Origin: Nematopogon swammerdamellus
Taxonomy: Eukaryota > Arthropoda > Insecta > Lepidoptera > Adelidae
Assembly (NCBI GenBank): GCA_946902875.1
Contig: OX336345.1
Span: 12,865,395-12,929,394, forward strand
Direction of reading: 5' to 3'
DNA length: 64,000 nt
Part shown: positions 24,296 through 37,100 of the stretch, piece after piece
Numbering within the stretch: position 1 is the first letter of the stretch
How the letters are laid out: every line of letters begins with the position of its first letter
Translations under genes and position numbers: made by a program
Notes under the pieces: generated by a model
Told to the model about the DNA's origin: nothing
What the model saw: only the letters and a program-made list of their open reading frames with translations
Databases searched by the model: none

Positions 24296-24514
24296 TCTAC
24301 TTCTGGTGTCCGATGCCAAATACGACTTTGGCGACGACAGCACAAGATTCAATATTGAATCGTGCAAGTTGACTGAACACAGATTGCGTCATACCTACTA
24401 TGGAAGGTGCAAATTGTTCGAAATTTAGAGAGAATAGGTCATCGATCCGTTGGCGAAATGGTAACGCACTGGCGGCTCAAGCCAGAGTTTCAGGTTCGAA
24501 TCCTGGTCGGGACG
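24296..24514 (+). repeat. tRNA-like-ended repeat, copy 1 (not a functional tRNA)
   Basis: GTGTCCGATGCCAAATACGA ... CAAGTTGACTGAAC ... then a tRNA-like segment at 24,445-24,512 with GGCGAAATGG and a perfect B box GGTTCGAATCC, and a CTGGC/GCCAG anticodon-like stem. The loop lacks the invariant T33 and the acceptor arms do not pair, so it is a polymerase III-type relic. The copy at 50,495-50,722 is parallel. Confidence 0.6.
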
Positions 24515-24521
24515 TTTTTTA

Positions 24522-24965
24522 GGCTTCCGTATCAGGTACGGGAGCCTATTACTAAGCCTACGCCGTCTGTCTGTATGTCTGTCTGTCTGTCTGTCCGTCC
24601 GTCCGTCCGTCCGTCCGTCCGTCCGTCCGTCCGTCCGTCCGTCCGTCCGTCCGTCCGTCTGTCCGAGGGCTGTATCTCTTGAACCGTAATAGGTAGCCCG
24701 TTGAAATTTTCACAAAAAATGAGTTATTATGGCCGATATAACAACAAATAATAAAAATAAGAAAATGTAAAAAATTCACGGGGTTCCCATAGACCAAAAA
24801 ATGTATGCGCGCGCGCCATCTACCGAATAGATTATGAAGCATGACATTAACTAATATGAAGCATTTCATAACACGCCATCTAGATGGCGTGAGTAGCGCT
24901 GGCCGTAACATGGCGATACGGGATCCTCGGTGCGCGAGTTCGACTCGCACTTAGCCGGTTTTTTT
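24522..24965 (+). repeat. Dispersed GGCTTCCGTA...CTCGCACTTAGCCGG element with TCCG microsatellite
   Basis: It starts AGGCTTCCGTATCAGGTACG and includes (TCTG)n and (TCCG)n at 24,577-24,660, then GAACCGTAATAGGTAGCCCG and a 3' end CGCGAGTTCGACTCGCACTT followed by AGCCGG and a T run. It is a common lepidopteran repeat type as I recall it. Related copies are at 31,137-31,441 and 41,523-41,720. Confidence 0.65.
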
Positions 24966-24999
24966 CTCTTCATTTTCGGCTTTGCGTCTATTTACATAA

Positions 25000-26757
25000 A
25001 TAAGACATAATATTTCTGCCATGTAACTTTCCTCGTCTGCACGTCTGCGTCCAGCGAATTCCGGCAGATGGATTAATTTCGCAAAGTCCGGGAAAATGTT
25101 TTGTCTACCGGCCCTTTTACCGTCGCGTCCAGTCCCGTCGTCACGGCGCGCGTTGGGTTGGGAGCCGGGCGCCGCCGCCCGGCCGAGTCGCCATTGCGAG
25201 TTGCTAGGAATGAATTGCAACGAACTACCTACCTACCTAGTTGCGGGAAATGAGTTGCTAAGAACGAGTTTTCAGTCTATATTTCATTTTTCAATCTAAG
25301 GTATTGAAGGGGTGTATATCCAGCAGTGCACTCTACAATTATGACCGACCGACTGCCTCTTACATATCTGCGTAAGACAGTTATAGTACTCGTATATGTA
25401 TGTATACTCGTATAAGAGTAATCTTAACATTACTAAAGTATTTCAAAAGTACGCGGTGAGATTGAAATAGCTTCTGATTCTTCATTTAAGTTTTGGGGTT
25501 TACTCTGTAGTAACAATGTAATATATAAATAAATAAATTAATTAATTAAATAAATTAATTAATTAAGCCGAAAAAAAAACAAATTTCTTTACAAATACAA
25601 TTATTTACAAAATGTGAAAGTCCGTAAAGAAGAGCGATACACCTGTATAGGGGTCGCTTTAGCCCCACGCCGCGCACTCAACTTATTCACAGGGTGGGGG
25701 TCCGAAAGTCCTTGATGTCCTCTCTGTCACTTGATCCCGACTTAGGCTCCAGTACAATTTGTCTCCTGTTGTCGCTAAGCCAAATTGATATAGAACCTTA
25801 TCCCGACGGCCGCACGGCTACGTTTACGAATACTGTGGGTGAAACCTCCGCCGCCTCCGCGCCCCCAACCGCCTCAAGAAGGGAACACCTATCGCTTGGA
25901 TAAAAACAACTAGTTGGTAATGCGATGTTGTGTCAACGTTAAACTTGTTGCGGATTAATTTTTAATAGGCGTTTTGAATTTTTTTACTTAGTTGCTTTGC
26001 TTATAACTTAGTTGTTCATCAACCTTCCACCCGTCGTCCTTTTTATTCTACGTACGAGTTCTAATATGTCTATGTGTTTTTTTAACATTTAAATACTTAC
26101 TGCGCACTTCTCAACGCCGACATCTCTAGAAAATCGAAATCGAAGCGATACTTCGTAAACAAGACATTTTCCTAATTCCGCCGACGACGGATCTATTAAC
26201 CGTGCCCCTTCCTCCCCAACCCCCACATTCAGTCACACCCCCGCGGATTTTCGTGATAAAGTTTCCGGCGCCATGGCAACGCGTTTTGGGGTGAATTACT
26301 CAAGTGCCTGCGTGGCGTACGTGAGCGTAAGGGCGCTTAGTGTGTGTAAATGTACGTGTGCGTCCGTGTAAACGTGCGTGAATGTAAGTGTGCTTACATG
26401 TATGTGTGCTAAGTGTAAATGTACGTAGATGTAAATGTGTGTAAGCGTAAGCATGTGTAAATGTACACTCGTGTAGTAGTAGTGTAGTAGTTGTGTAGTT
26501 CTCGCGGTTATCTCGTTTCCAGGAGAATTCTTATCTATCGGTTTCCCGGCTGATGGAGTGATCGGTTTTGATATTTTAGGGCTTCGGCACCGCGTGTAAT
26601 ATAATATGCGTTCACGACAAACTTCGACACGTGACGCTTTTCTTCAAATGTTCTTCAATTCTTAACTAAACCATAACTATAGTGAAACTTTCAATTCGGC
26701 CCCCTCGAATAGAAGTAAATACTCTCAAGGGGGGGGCGCAAACATCACATCATATTA
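25000..26757. other. Gene-free stretch
   Basis: An AT-rich TAAATTAATT-type tract at 25,520-25,566 and a GC-richer 69-codon frame at 25,694-25,903 without recognisable features. The simple-repeat tract at 26.34-26.47 kb is listed separately. Confidence 0.5.
26335..26475 (+). repeat. Imperfect GTGTAAATGTAC-like repeat tract
   Basis: GTGTAAATGTACGTGTGCGT-type words recur about every 12-18 bp for roughly 140 bp. No exact unit can be defined. Confidence 0.6.
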
Positions 26758-27205
26758 TCCTAACTATAGCCATATTTCAATAGATATAACTATAATTTAT
26801 ATGCTTATATTTAGGTAAAGATTCAAGGTGTGATAGATTATTGTGATATAATCTTGTAAATTCTCTGAAAAATAAGTGGGTGGAAAGTGGTAAAAACGTT
26901 CGAAAATTCATTTGCTATTTGCTAAAAAAACCATTTATTCTGTAAGTGTATGAATTTATTTAGATGATTCTTAGTCTTATTGACTCTAAGCTCAATGAAG
27001 AATTTTTCGTATTAGATGCATTTGTAAAAAATGGTGAGGGAAATAGCAAAGGCATTTTTGAACGATTTTACCACTTTTCACCAACATATTTTTAAGGGAA
27101 TTTATAAGATTAAATTAAAAATAATAATATTATACCTTGAATCTTTACCTAACTATAGGCATATAAATTATAGTTAAATCACTTGAAATATGGGTATGGT
27201 TAGGA
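26758..27205. mobile_element. 448-bp foldback element
   Basis: The ends are TCCTAACTATAGCCATATTT and the complement of AAATATGGGTATGGTTAGGA. Arms of about 80 bp pair through TTTAGGTAAAGATTCAAGGT. A second pairing block inside (AGTGGTAAAAACGTTCGAAAA against its near complement at about 27,050) extends the hairpin. No coding sequence. The target duplication is not clear. Confidence 0.7.
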
Positions 27206-27382
27206 AAATACGTAGTGCTTTTGCCTAGTAAGTACATATTATCTAACTCTACAGTAATATCTCTATCAAATATTTAAATAATTACAAAAAACATTATAGG
27301 TATAGTACTCTTATTTAATTTATTTCCACCACCTTGAAACGTTATTCGGAGCGGGTCGTAGCGTAATAACATCAACCTTTTA

Positions 27383-27444
27383 ATGCCTTTTTAATTCCAG
27401 ACTAAGTGAGTAGGTACTCACTTAGTCTGGAATTAAAAAGGCAT
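27383..27444. repeat. Perfect 62-bp palindrome (30-bp arms, 2-nt loop)
   Basis: The arms at 27,383-27,412 and 27,415-27,444 are exact complements, separated by GG. No other copy was seen in the window. Confidence 0.95.
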
Positions 27445-27449
27445 ATGTC

Positions 27450-30400
27450 AAATCAAGCTGATCGATAGAAATCAATTTAGGAAATGAATAACCAAACCGA
27501 TAAGCTATTACACAATGTTCAATTTGTTTAAGTAACAAGACTAGTGTGCCCATCTATACAGACGTTGCCGCCCCGCGCGCCGTTAAGGGAATTGGGGAAA
27601 CTATCAAACTCCTGCCGCTTGTCTATACGCAGTAGAAGACGTGTAGTAGACCGGGGCCGGACAAGCGTACGGCAGCGTATATATATATATGTATGTATGT
27701 ATGTATGTATTGTTGCGAAGACACCAAATCCGGTAGATGCTTGCCTGGAGAGGCGAACCAACATTTTTATGTTCGGCTGTTTTAACGATTTCGGCAAGAT
27801 TTACACTGTTGTTTACTTGACCTGTACTCTCTACCCTATTTACCAAGTAGAGGGAAATGTTGTCAACATACTAGTATGTATGATTATATGTTTAAATTTG
27901 AACATTTTGAAGCGCTGTTGCAGCGCTGTAGATCTATGACATGATTTTTTACGAAAACTTAATTTAAAAGATACTTACAGTCCTAATTTAACATAAAGTG
28001 TGAAAATTAAACCCAGTTTAATTTTGGTTAGGTTACGCATTCATTACAAATATATTACGAAAATGTATGAAGCGCCTACTTGCATCGTATAAAGCTTCTA
28101 AGTATACGATCGGCCGCTTTTTGAAACGCCTACATCTCCAATCGTCCGCCGACAGATACGTACCTACTGAGTTTCATTATCTGGGGATTTGTATCATGCG
28201 CCTCATTATACCGGGTCCAATTAAAACGAGACCTAAACCAACATACGACCATAGTACACCTCCGTCCAAAGTTTTGTGTGTTGGTATCACATAGCTCTCT
28301 TGATCACTTTTCCTTGAAAATCCGGCGCTTTTTTGCTTGTAATACATTTCTGCGAAAATGGCAAATTCATCCTTGAAATCGAAAGTTATTTATTACTACA
28401 ACTACTACATTTTATTATTAGAGTTGTTTTCTTATAATATTGGGTTTCCTTTTCCACTTAGAATGAACTGACTTGAATCCTTTCTTAAAGAAGACACAGA
28501 TCTTGACAAAAATAAATTATTGGAATTGTCATTATGTGAAAAAAATTACTTGTTTCCATTCCATTCCATAATTAGATTCTTAATTTATATAGATACTGAG
28601 AAAAAAGGTATTATCAATATTAAAATCTGCAAAATACTCAACATTATCAAAGCAACATTCCTAAATACTTAAAAAAATTAAATTCATACATTTTTCTTTC
28701 TGCAACCTTCTTAATAGCTGGTCATTATAATATATGACATATATATTAAGCAGTATGGGCATATATAGTAAGAAGTATTTTTTAATGATGCAGGCAGCCT
28801 GCGCATATACATACATATAATAACGGTATGGTTTTTGAAATGAGTTCAATATTATTGTTCCACAAGAAGAATGTGCGCCAATGTGTAGGAGCTGCATAAA
28901 TTGTCCATTAGGACATTCAGATTCGAATAATATTCATATCTGCGAAACACGATGCTCTTCCCTACCCCCGCCCCGCCCGCCCACCGCCTCGCGCCGCCCA
29001 GTCTCGCGTCACGCCGCCCAACAGCCGCCGCCCCGGCTAAAGCCCCATAAGTTGTTGGACAGAACCTTTTACCAACTTTTTCCAAAGCCAATACGTTCGC
29101 TGAAACTTTTAATCCCGATAAATTCCCGGAGGTATGCGCTATCATTTCTAAAAATAATTTCGTAGCGTCCGATTCGATAACTGTCGAATTATCGCATTTA
29201 CGTGCCTTTATTCAATATATTCCCGACGACAACACGAAGAATTTTCAGCACTGCTGTTTGAAAATCAGAGGTCTGCGGTGAGGGCGCGGTGGCGTGGTCT
29301 TTGATATGCGTAATTCAAAAGCGTGCGCCCCTTTGAACTTGCCGACACGCTGACGAATGGCAATGCGGCCAAACCTCGCGACTCGCCAGCGAACGGTGAA
29401 GGGCGTCCGTGCGTTTGCGTTAGGGCCCGCGGTCACCCCGCACCGAGCCGTACGCGATACTGTCCACACTTTCCCAAAAACTATTTGTGGACTACATAGG
29501 TTCGAGTGAAAATATTTTATGTGGAGAGCGGGCTCGCATGGTCGTGGCGTTTAATAAATTTTCGCGCTTTTATTTGTCTCGATAATCGACTTTGGGGAGA
29601 ACGGAGGGAGGCGGCGGCACCGGGGCTCACGGTCTTTTTTGAAGGGCCATTGCTGGCAAAATATCGATGTAATGATTCGGGAATGTTTGTTTACCTGAAA
29701 AAACTAAATTCTAAGTTAACGCTTCACACTGTTTTTTACTAACATAGTTATTTGGGGATAATCGAAAAAAATAATAATTCAATTAATAATATTCCTACGA
29801 TTTCAACTTCATTTCATTCTGTGGTTATTGTGTACTCTGTCTGTAGGTAAACTGTGAAGCAGTAAAGAATGTTGGTTCCTTAATATTTTGTTTACTGAGT
29901 ATTTTTCAGCCTGGCCCTTTCTGTCTCACAACACGCCTCTTCACTCCGAACGGCACAATACATCAATACTATGTCGGTATTGTACTCGAAATTGTGTGGG
30001 TAACATTTAATGAATATTATCATAGTTAAATATTTAGGGCCCGCTTATCAAGTGGTTTTGTAAAATACTAACTCTGAATCCGATGTTACGGCCCTATGTG
30101 TTCTTTGGCCCTAGTGAGGTAAAAATCATATACGGCCTTAACATTTTTCCATAAATGATTTTCTTAACTTTTTACTATCTTTTAATATGGTTGTCGAATA
30201 ATTCAGAAAATACCTCCAACCAACCTTAGAAGGGACATTGTTATACCGGACAAAACATTGTAAAAGAATATTTGGTTTCAGTATCCCGGCGGCGACTACG
30301 ACGATGCTCGCTTCAATTTGACACAATTCCAGGGCAGTTCCTTATTGGTACAATTTAATTTTCGTTAATGGCTGCGTATTGAGTTACCCTTTGTTCGCAG

Positions 30401-31136
30401 TTTACATCATTAATTCACCAATATTTAGGCAATGGATTAAAAAGTCCGCGACAGTTTGATTTTGCTGCTCATCGCGACTATGCAATATATATATATATGT
30501 AAATACAATCGATAACAGTGATGAGAGATATTTAAAAAAATCCATTCAAATAAAATACGCGTACCTTTGATTATTTTGAATATAATTTCAAGTGAGAATT
30601 CATTTCTGCTGATTTAATTAAATTTAGATGAAATTTTATTTACGAGTACCGTACAAAAAATTAATTCATTCAAACTCAATTTGTTTCTTTTGCTCGCGAT
30701 AGGCACAAACGAAGTAAATAAAGAGCAGCTGTATTCGGACTGAGTAGATAAAAGCGAAATTAAACGAAAATGCGATAACGTTATATATGGCGTCAAATCA
30801 TTAACAAACAGTGGGTCGTTTGACGCAAGTGCTGGCCAAACAATTTGAGGGTGGATACTCTCACGAACGATAGACACGCGCGTGTACACACACACCGTCA
30901 CACACAAACACACACACACACCCGCCCACACAAACAAAAGATAACTTTCATTCACTCTTTACTTCGAGTTCACGAAAAACATACCTCTTTCTGATCCGGG
31001 AACACCACTGGGTCCTTCAGCATTATACTTGGACCGTAATACCCATAATTCAAATGTTAAATAGCTATTTGTTCCTCAACATTGATCAATACTTAAAGTT
31101 TCGGATATCTAGGACAGCAATAAATTATAGATAGGA
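27450..31136. other. Gene-free stretch
   Basis: Mostly unique non-coding DNA. GC-rich blocks at 28,960-29,040 and 29,280-29,460, microsatellites at 27.69 and 30.9 kb. No exon with splice support was found. Confidence 0.5.
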
Positions 31137-31441
31137 ATTTAAAAAAAACCAACCATGTACGAGTCCGACTCGCGCATCGAGGTTTCCGTACTACCACGTA
31201 ATTGGCCTCTTTTATATTTAGTTATACTTTAGAGTTTGCACTATAAACGTTTTTCTGATAAAACATAAACAAAAAACGTTTTTGCGCGAGGTAGAACCCC
31301 TTAATTTTTTACTTTTTGCTTTTTTTATTATTTCTTAGAATATCCGCCAAAATAAAATTTCAACCGGTTACCAATTACGGTTCAAATGCCCTTTTAAGGT
31401 GGGATAGACGGCTTAGTAATAGGATTCCGTAGAAACCTAAA
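31137..31441 (-). repeat. Second copy of the same element, reversed
   Basis: It opens with TACGAGTCCGACTCGCGCAT and GGTTTCCGTACTACC and ends with ACCGGTTACCAATTACGG and GGATTCCGTAGAAACC, the reverse of the 24.5 kb order. There is no microsatellite in this copy. Confidence 0.6.
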
Positions 31442-32424
31442 AATGTGTCCCCGCACGCGCTGCGAACGGAGCGGCGGCGCCGCGGCGCGGCGGCACTAGG
31501 CCGACTGTGGTCAGGTGGAGCGGGAGGCAGGAGAGTTTGGGGCGACTCATCACGTCCGCTATGTTTGCTCCTCCGAGATAATGTCAATGATCCCGAAACA
31601 TTAGCCATTAATGAAATCCCAATAGTGCGGCCCGCCGGCCGTGTTTGCACGCGCCGTTAGAAATTAATTCCTGGTTGCGTCCAATTATTTTGGCCCGATT
31701 AGCGGCGTGTCGGACCACTGGGGATCGGCACGCAGCGGAGGCAACCATGTCATCTGTCGATAATTATGGAATTATATTATGGGTAATACCAGCGGCGACT
31801 CCTCTCAGTTGGCGAGGTTGGCGCCGCCAAACCAAATAAAATGAATGACACCATTAATACAGAAGTATCAGGCTAAAATAAATGTGAAAAAATGTCGGAG
31901 TTATATTATTTATGTCATATAATCCACGATTAATAAGATAAAACGTCAATCCCGCACCCGCTACATAATTTGAAATTTCGCGCGCGTCAAACGCGGGCGA
32001 CGACGAATGACGACACATCAAGGCATTCATTGGCCGGTTGGCTACATTTTGAAGCGCCATCGTATTCCATACAAGGCGGAAGCGACCGATGTCCCCCCCG
32101 TCCCGCGCAGACCCGCTGATCAGCCTTTCGAGTTGGCGCAGCGGGGAGTGCATTTAGTGACGCGGTAGCGAGTAGAGCGAGCTAGCGAGCGAGCTAGGTG
32201 TGTGTGTTGCGTGTGCGGGTGTGTGCGCGCTGCGTCCACACGACGAGTATTCTTGTGCTGTGCGACGTGCGATGCGATGCGACTAGCGAGCTAGCCTAGG
32301 TGTGTTGTGTGCGCGTGTGTGTGCGCATTGGCTCGCGAGTTGATAGCTGCATATATTCCGTTATGTAGGTATGGACTTTGTATGGATGAATCCTGTGCAG
32401 TGTTGTTAAATTTAAAGTGATTTA

Positions 32425-32744
32425 TTGGTAATTATAATGGCAAATTCCTACCGAGCTATCTACGGAGCACTCAAGGACAAGAGAGACTCAGTAATTTGGC
32501 ACTCTTACATATCTGTGGAAAAGGAGTTGCTAACAAAATTGAGGAAGAGATTTTCACGATCGAGTCATCGAAAATTTCTTGTCTGTGGAACGAAGAGTGG
32601 ACTTCATGTACAAATAAAATGTAACAATTCAAGCTTGTATGCCTGTCTCGTCGTCGTGCCAGAGGAGACGTCGCTGTTGTCGGCTGCAACTCGACAGCTT
32701 TGTTTGACACAACCAGTAGGTACCTATCTACAGACAAATAAATC
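32425..32744 (+). CDS. Possible first coding exon of an unknown gene
   Basis: An ATG at 32,425 opens a frame beginning MANSYRAIYGALKDKRDS. It stays open for 106 codons and runs into a strong 5' splice-site match (ATC|GTAAGTGAG, GT at 32,745-32,746). Without splicing, the frame stops at the TAA inside that donor. The 270 nt upstream are rich in GCGAGC and GTGTGC words and lie beyond a GC-rich block (32,085-32,160), which looks like a promoter and 5' UTR. No domain is recognised. The overlapping minus frame is also open over much of the stretch, codon use is not distinctive, and no downstream exon was identified. This may be a non-coding first exon or chance. Confidence 0.22.
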
Positions 32745-33687
32745 GTAAGTGAGCAAAATAAATTATTTAATCTAAATATTATAAACTATCTATATCGTAA
32801 TCGTCTTTCAGTTTTTGAACTCATTGTGGTAGAAATAAATTAACGCGTAGGTACCTAAGTTATGAAATTATGAAAAAAAAAATCCTTAGCCAGAGCCAAC
32901 CCAATATTCAGGACCAGGAGTCGCCGCTGGGTAATACTTATTTTGTATAAGTATAATGTTTTTAATTTATCATTAATGTATTCGTTATATTTGTATATAT
33001 TACGTTTTATTCATTATATTGTCAGGTCTAGCTCACGGAAGTGCAAATTAATTTGTTCACTTCTAATTCATTAAGCTACGCAGCTTACACATACTCGCAC
33101 TTTACCAAAATATTGCACTCACTTATGTCACGAAAACTGATTTCCACCAGTCCATACTGCGTTCACTCCCTCGAAAACAGTGTTTCTCAAGAGCAATCGT
33201 CTCCAAAAGCCCAAAACTTATCTGTGTTTAGAAAAAAAAAACTGAAAAAAATCTCCAACAACGACGCCTCTGCCGCTTGTTATTGCATCGGGGAGTTCTC
33301 GCGAAGCCGCGTGCGTACAAGACAAATAGTATAAAAGTAGCAATCAGCTTTTACATCGGCGAGAATTCGTTGAAAGACGACTGAGAGACGTAACAGGCTT
33401 TTGATCTAGAACTAAGGCAAAGTAAATAAACCGACTATTTCCAAATGTGATATCGTTACTGAGATCTCATTGAAATACCTACGTTTAAATGTTTGTATTA
33501 AAATTCCGCGAAAGTATGAATTACGCAGATTAGTACAGGTTTCTGTATCTCTAGTTCTTTTCTTTTTACGAAATTAATTATGGTACAAAATAAGGAACAC
33601 TTTATTCAATATAGAAAATAAATATTATTAAAACTCTGTAACTAAGTAAATTCTGTGAGTAAACATTACTTTCACTAAACATGTGTA

Positions 33688-33952
33688 TATGTCGTAAAAG
33701 GCGACTAAGGGATATGACTTCCTTCTTATATTACTAGGTGGTAGGGTTTAACCCGCCCGGGTTGGTACCATCGCACTGAATGAAAGGTCGGTCGAAACAG
33801 CTATGTAAATAGTTTGTGTTTTCCGTCCAGTTCAGTGTAGCCGGCACGACCGAAGGGAAACACTGACGTCGCACCAAGTTCACCCGGTGTTATGGGCTGA
33901 CATCACGGATGTTGTAGGCGATGTAGCCAACCGTGTCAGTATGCATAAAAAA
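33688..33952 (+). mobile_element. SINE body copy (5S-head family)
   Basis: It contains GGTGGTAGGGTTTAACCCGC, CGGTCGAAACAGCTATG, CCAGTTCAGTGTAGCCGGCA and CCAACCGTGTCAG, and ends GCATAAAAAA. The 5' part differs from the 21.1 kb copy (GTCGTAAAAGGCGACTAAGG). Confidence 0.7.
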
Positions 33953-34017
33953 CATGTTTAGTTATATGTTTGCTTGTAATAATTTTTTCAATTATTTATT
34001 TTTATCTCGTAGGTGCC

Positions 34018-34117
34018 CGGCACGTAACTTGGCCGCTGTGCGAGCGGGACAGCGTTATACCAACGATCGCATGCGTATAACGTCGTCCCTCTCGCACAGA
34101 GGCCAAGTTACGTGCCG
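34018..34117. mobile_element. 100-bp hairpin element
   Basis: CGGCACGTAACTTGGCC and GTGCGAG...GGGAC...GTTATAC pair with their complements across a ~12-nt loop (ACGATCGCATGC region). The 43-bp arms have roughly five mismatches. Confidence 0.6.
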
Positions 34118-37100
34118 CGCGGACAATTTCAACAGAACTTGAAATCCTTTATCCACACAAAGACATTATAATTTCGGATTGTAACATGGTACTACAACGA
34201 GTGGCATATTCGTAGCCGTATTCGATCCGTTGTGAACGCGGCCGCGCGCCGCCGCCGCTGCCGCCGCCGGCGCCGCCCCGGCCCACGGCCCACCGCGGCA
34301 TCAGCTCTCTGTCTCCTTTCTGCTTTATCCCGTTAGCTTTTTGCGTGTTCGTGTTTTATGAGCGTTGTTTAACCAGCGCCGAATGCACAACTTTTAATAA
34401 AGCGAATCATATTTTTACTCGGATTTACTTTGCTCGCTGCGCTCACTTCGTGTTGCATACAACGGAATTCAAGCTCATGCTTTTGTGATGATCTCAACGA
34501 AGAATGTATGATGAGAAAAAAAAAGCATTCACTTAAAAAAAATAAAGATAGCTGTTTATAGCAAAATTTCAGAATTCATTAATTGTTTTCTGGAGAAAAG
34601 AATATTTCTTTACCTGTGCACTGAGAACATAAAATATAGCCGTAGAAGTAGTCATGCGAGTGCGAGTGGCTTCTCTCATTTATAGAACTTGCCAAAATGT
34701 ATTCTGGTTATAGAGTAATGTGATTCATAAAAACATTGGTCCACATCGTTTGCGACCAAATCGGTACTTTACATCTGTTAGTGTAGTGCATTAGTGAATA
34801 GGCGGAGGACGCGTGATTTACTGGAATGGCAAATAAGCTACAAAGGAATTGCATTTCTGATATAGCTTCATTGCCTACGACATTCTGATTTTATTCTTGT
34901 CGCTGTGGAGGATGAGTTAAAAGTGTGGAGATATGTCAGCGTCCCCTGTCTCCGCTCTGTGTTGTCTGCGCTGCTTGCTGTTGTTGGTGCTACTTACTGC
35001 CTAATGCTTTCTGCCTAATGCTTGTTGCTAATTGTATCAGAGCGTCGAGAGAATTGTGTTAAGTCACCGAACTAAATTCTAGAGGCTGCCATAGCGCGAT
35101 TAATCTTGTTAAAAATGTGCTCGCCTTCACAAGCAATTTTCATCATAAATAATTTCAAACAATCGCATTACAAGACATAATGAAAGCGATATGAATGAAT
35201 GTGCTAATACTCCTCACTGTTGTATTTGTGGACATAAGACGATAAGTGAGCCATAACACAAGCATAAGTCATTTTGAAAGGAGCTTATAAGCTCCTTTGA
35301 TTGATGACGTGTTTTTTTCGAGAGTGATGTATGATAAAGGCTAATCTATAAAGTATGGCACCGCACATTTGTTCGTTACGCCATCTCAGCGTTGGTGTCA
35401 ACCTTTGTTGTCTCTGCGGCGCGAAACGTTGTAAGCTCTGGTTATCGATTTTTCATGTTGCGGATACAGGTCGCCACATCATTTTTAACTTATTATTCGT
35501 TAAAACTAGTCTAGTCGTCACTAGCTACGCGCAACGGCGGCGCGTAACCAACATACATGCCCACGACACATACTTTTAATGCATACAAAATCTGATGAAT
35601 ATATTACCCACCGCTTCTGCAAACGGATACGAATACGGAAAAAGAAAAGCTGCGCGTTTAGAAGACACGCACGGGGTTCAATGTTCTGCGGTTGCAAAAA
35701 TTACACGTACTCCTCGTATTTCCATAGATAGAAAAACAAAATCTTCACCAGTATTTCTCCGGAATACAAACAACTTAAAAAATTCTCCTTGATACGTTTC
35801 ACGTAGGCTTCGCTCCCGCGCGGCACGTGCGCGGCGTAGCTCGTAGCACCGCTACGTGAGGTCAGCGAGCTACGCTGCGCTGCGCTGCCTCCGCGCCGCG
35901 CGGCCGCCCGCCCCCTGGCGTAGCGCTTGTCCGTGCCGCTCGAGATGACGTGTTTCCCGCGCTAGAATTGTAAAGCGATGTAGCGCTGCCGTATCATGCT
36001 TCCAGGGTAGCCCAGCTTAAGGTCAAATGAGAGGTCAATGGAAACGTCAAGGTCAATCGCTTGGGATCGTGTGTGGATTTTTAAAATTATGAATAGGGTT
36101 CTTTACGTGTGTATGTAACACGAAGTAGCATTAACCTTCTCGAAAAAACTTCTGGGAGTGATGTTGAGTTTAATGATTTAAAAAAATTTCTTATTCCTCA
36201 TATTTTTATATTTTACTCTAAAATATTTGTGTATGCTACAAAAAAAATAAATGTCTCAATTTCCTGAAAATAAAAATAAAACCTGAACTCAATAAAAGCC
36301 TTAAAAGATCTAAATCTCCTCGCTCGGCGGCGGCGGCGCGGCGGAGGCGGCGGCGCGTGGAGAGGCGCCAGCAATAAACAGCCACAACAAAATACAATTC
36401 AACCCTCTACTTTCTCCACCCTTACTAACTCGATATTTCTTTAAAGTCCATTAACTTTCATTTGGCACGCTGTAGTCTGCTCTCACACTCTAGCTAGTGC
36501 CTTCCTAATTCCTTCCTACCCTTGGAATTACCAAGTTTAATATGGCACAGGTGCAGGCATCGACATCTATAGACTGGCCCTTCCTACACACAATTCCTGA
36601 AAAGGTATGTTCTCGACCAAATGATCTTATAAGATCCTTTCACAAGACAGCCGCGTCACAAGGCGTCTCACAAGCGTGTTGAGCGTAATGCCGAACGTTA
36701 GTGTGGAGAGCGTGCGAGAAAGAATACAATTTTTTTTTGTGCAAGAGTGACAGCGACAAACGCTGTTGCTTATTTCGCCTTTGCATCTTGTCGCGTGTTC
36801 AGCCGATACTGTCGACCGCGCGACCGAATTCGCGCCCCAAGCGTCGCGGGCGCGCCTTATAATGGTGTAAACTATGTGCTAGTGTGTGTGTAACTGGCCT
36901 ATCGTTTCGTATCCGTAAATACTCGAGTGAGAAGCGTTAGCGCATTCATAGAATGAGATGGTTTTAGAGTGATCGGTTGAATGTATTCGTAATCACAATA
37001 TTGCATGTGAAGGCACGCACACTTGTCGACAGTTAATATGTTTCATCGGGCTATAACGATTCTATACGTCTAGTTCGGTGGGTGCAGGCACTAAACTTAT

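Larger units (their letters stand above)
24117..24988. repeat. 28-bp perfect inverted repeat bracketing two elements
   Basis: GACGCAAAGCCGAAAATGAA... at 24,117-24,144 is exactly mirrored at 24,961-24,988, with weaker similarity extending outward. A third, slightly changed mirror copy lies at about 24,190-24,215. Each is attached to a tRNA-like B-box segment (GGTTCGAACC at 24,169; GAGTTCGACTC at 24,936). Confidence 0.7.

Noticed and set aside
24445..24512. A tRNA gene (perfect B box GGTTCGAATCC).
   Set aside because: The anticodon loop lacks the invariant T before the anticodon, the acceptor ends do not pair, and a parallel copy at 50.65-50.72 kb shows it is part of a dispersed repeat.
24558..24682. 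Repeated RPSV / DGRT protein frames.
   Set aside because: They are translation of the (TCCG)n microsatellite on either strand.
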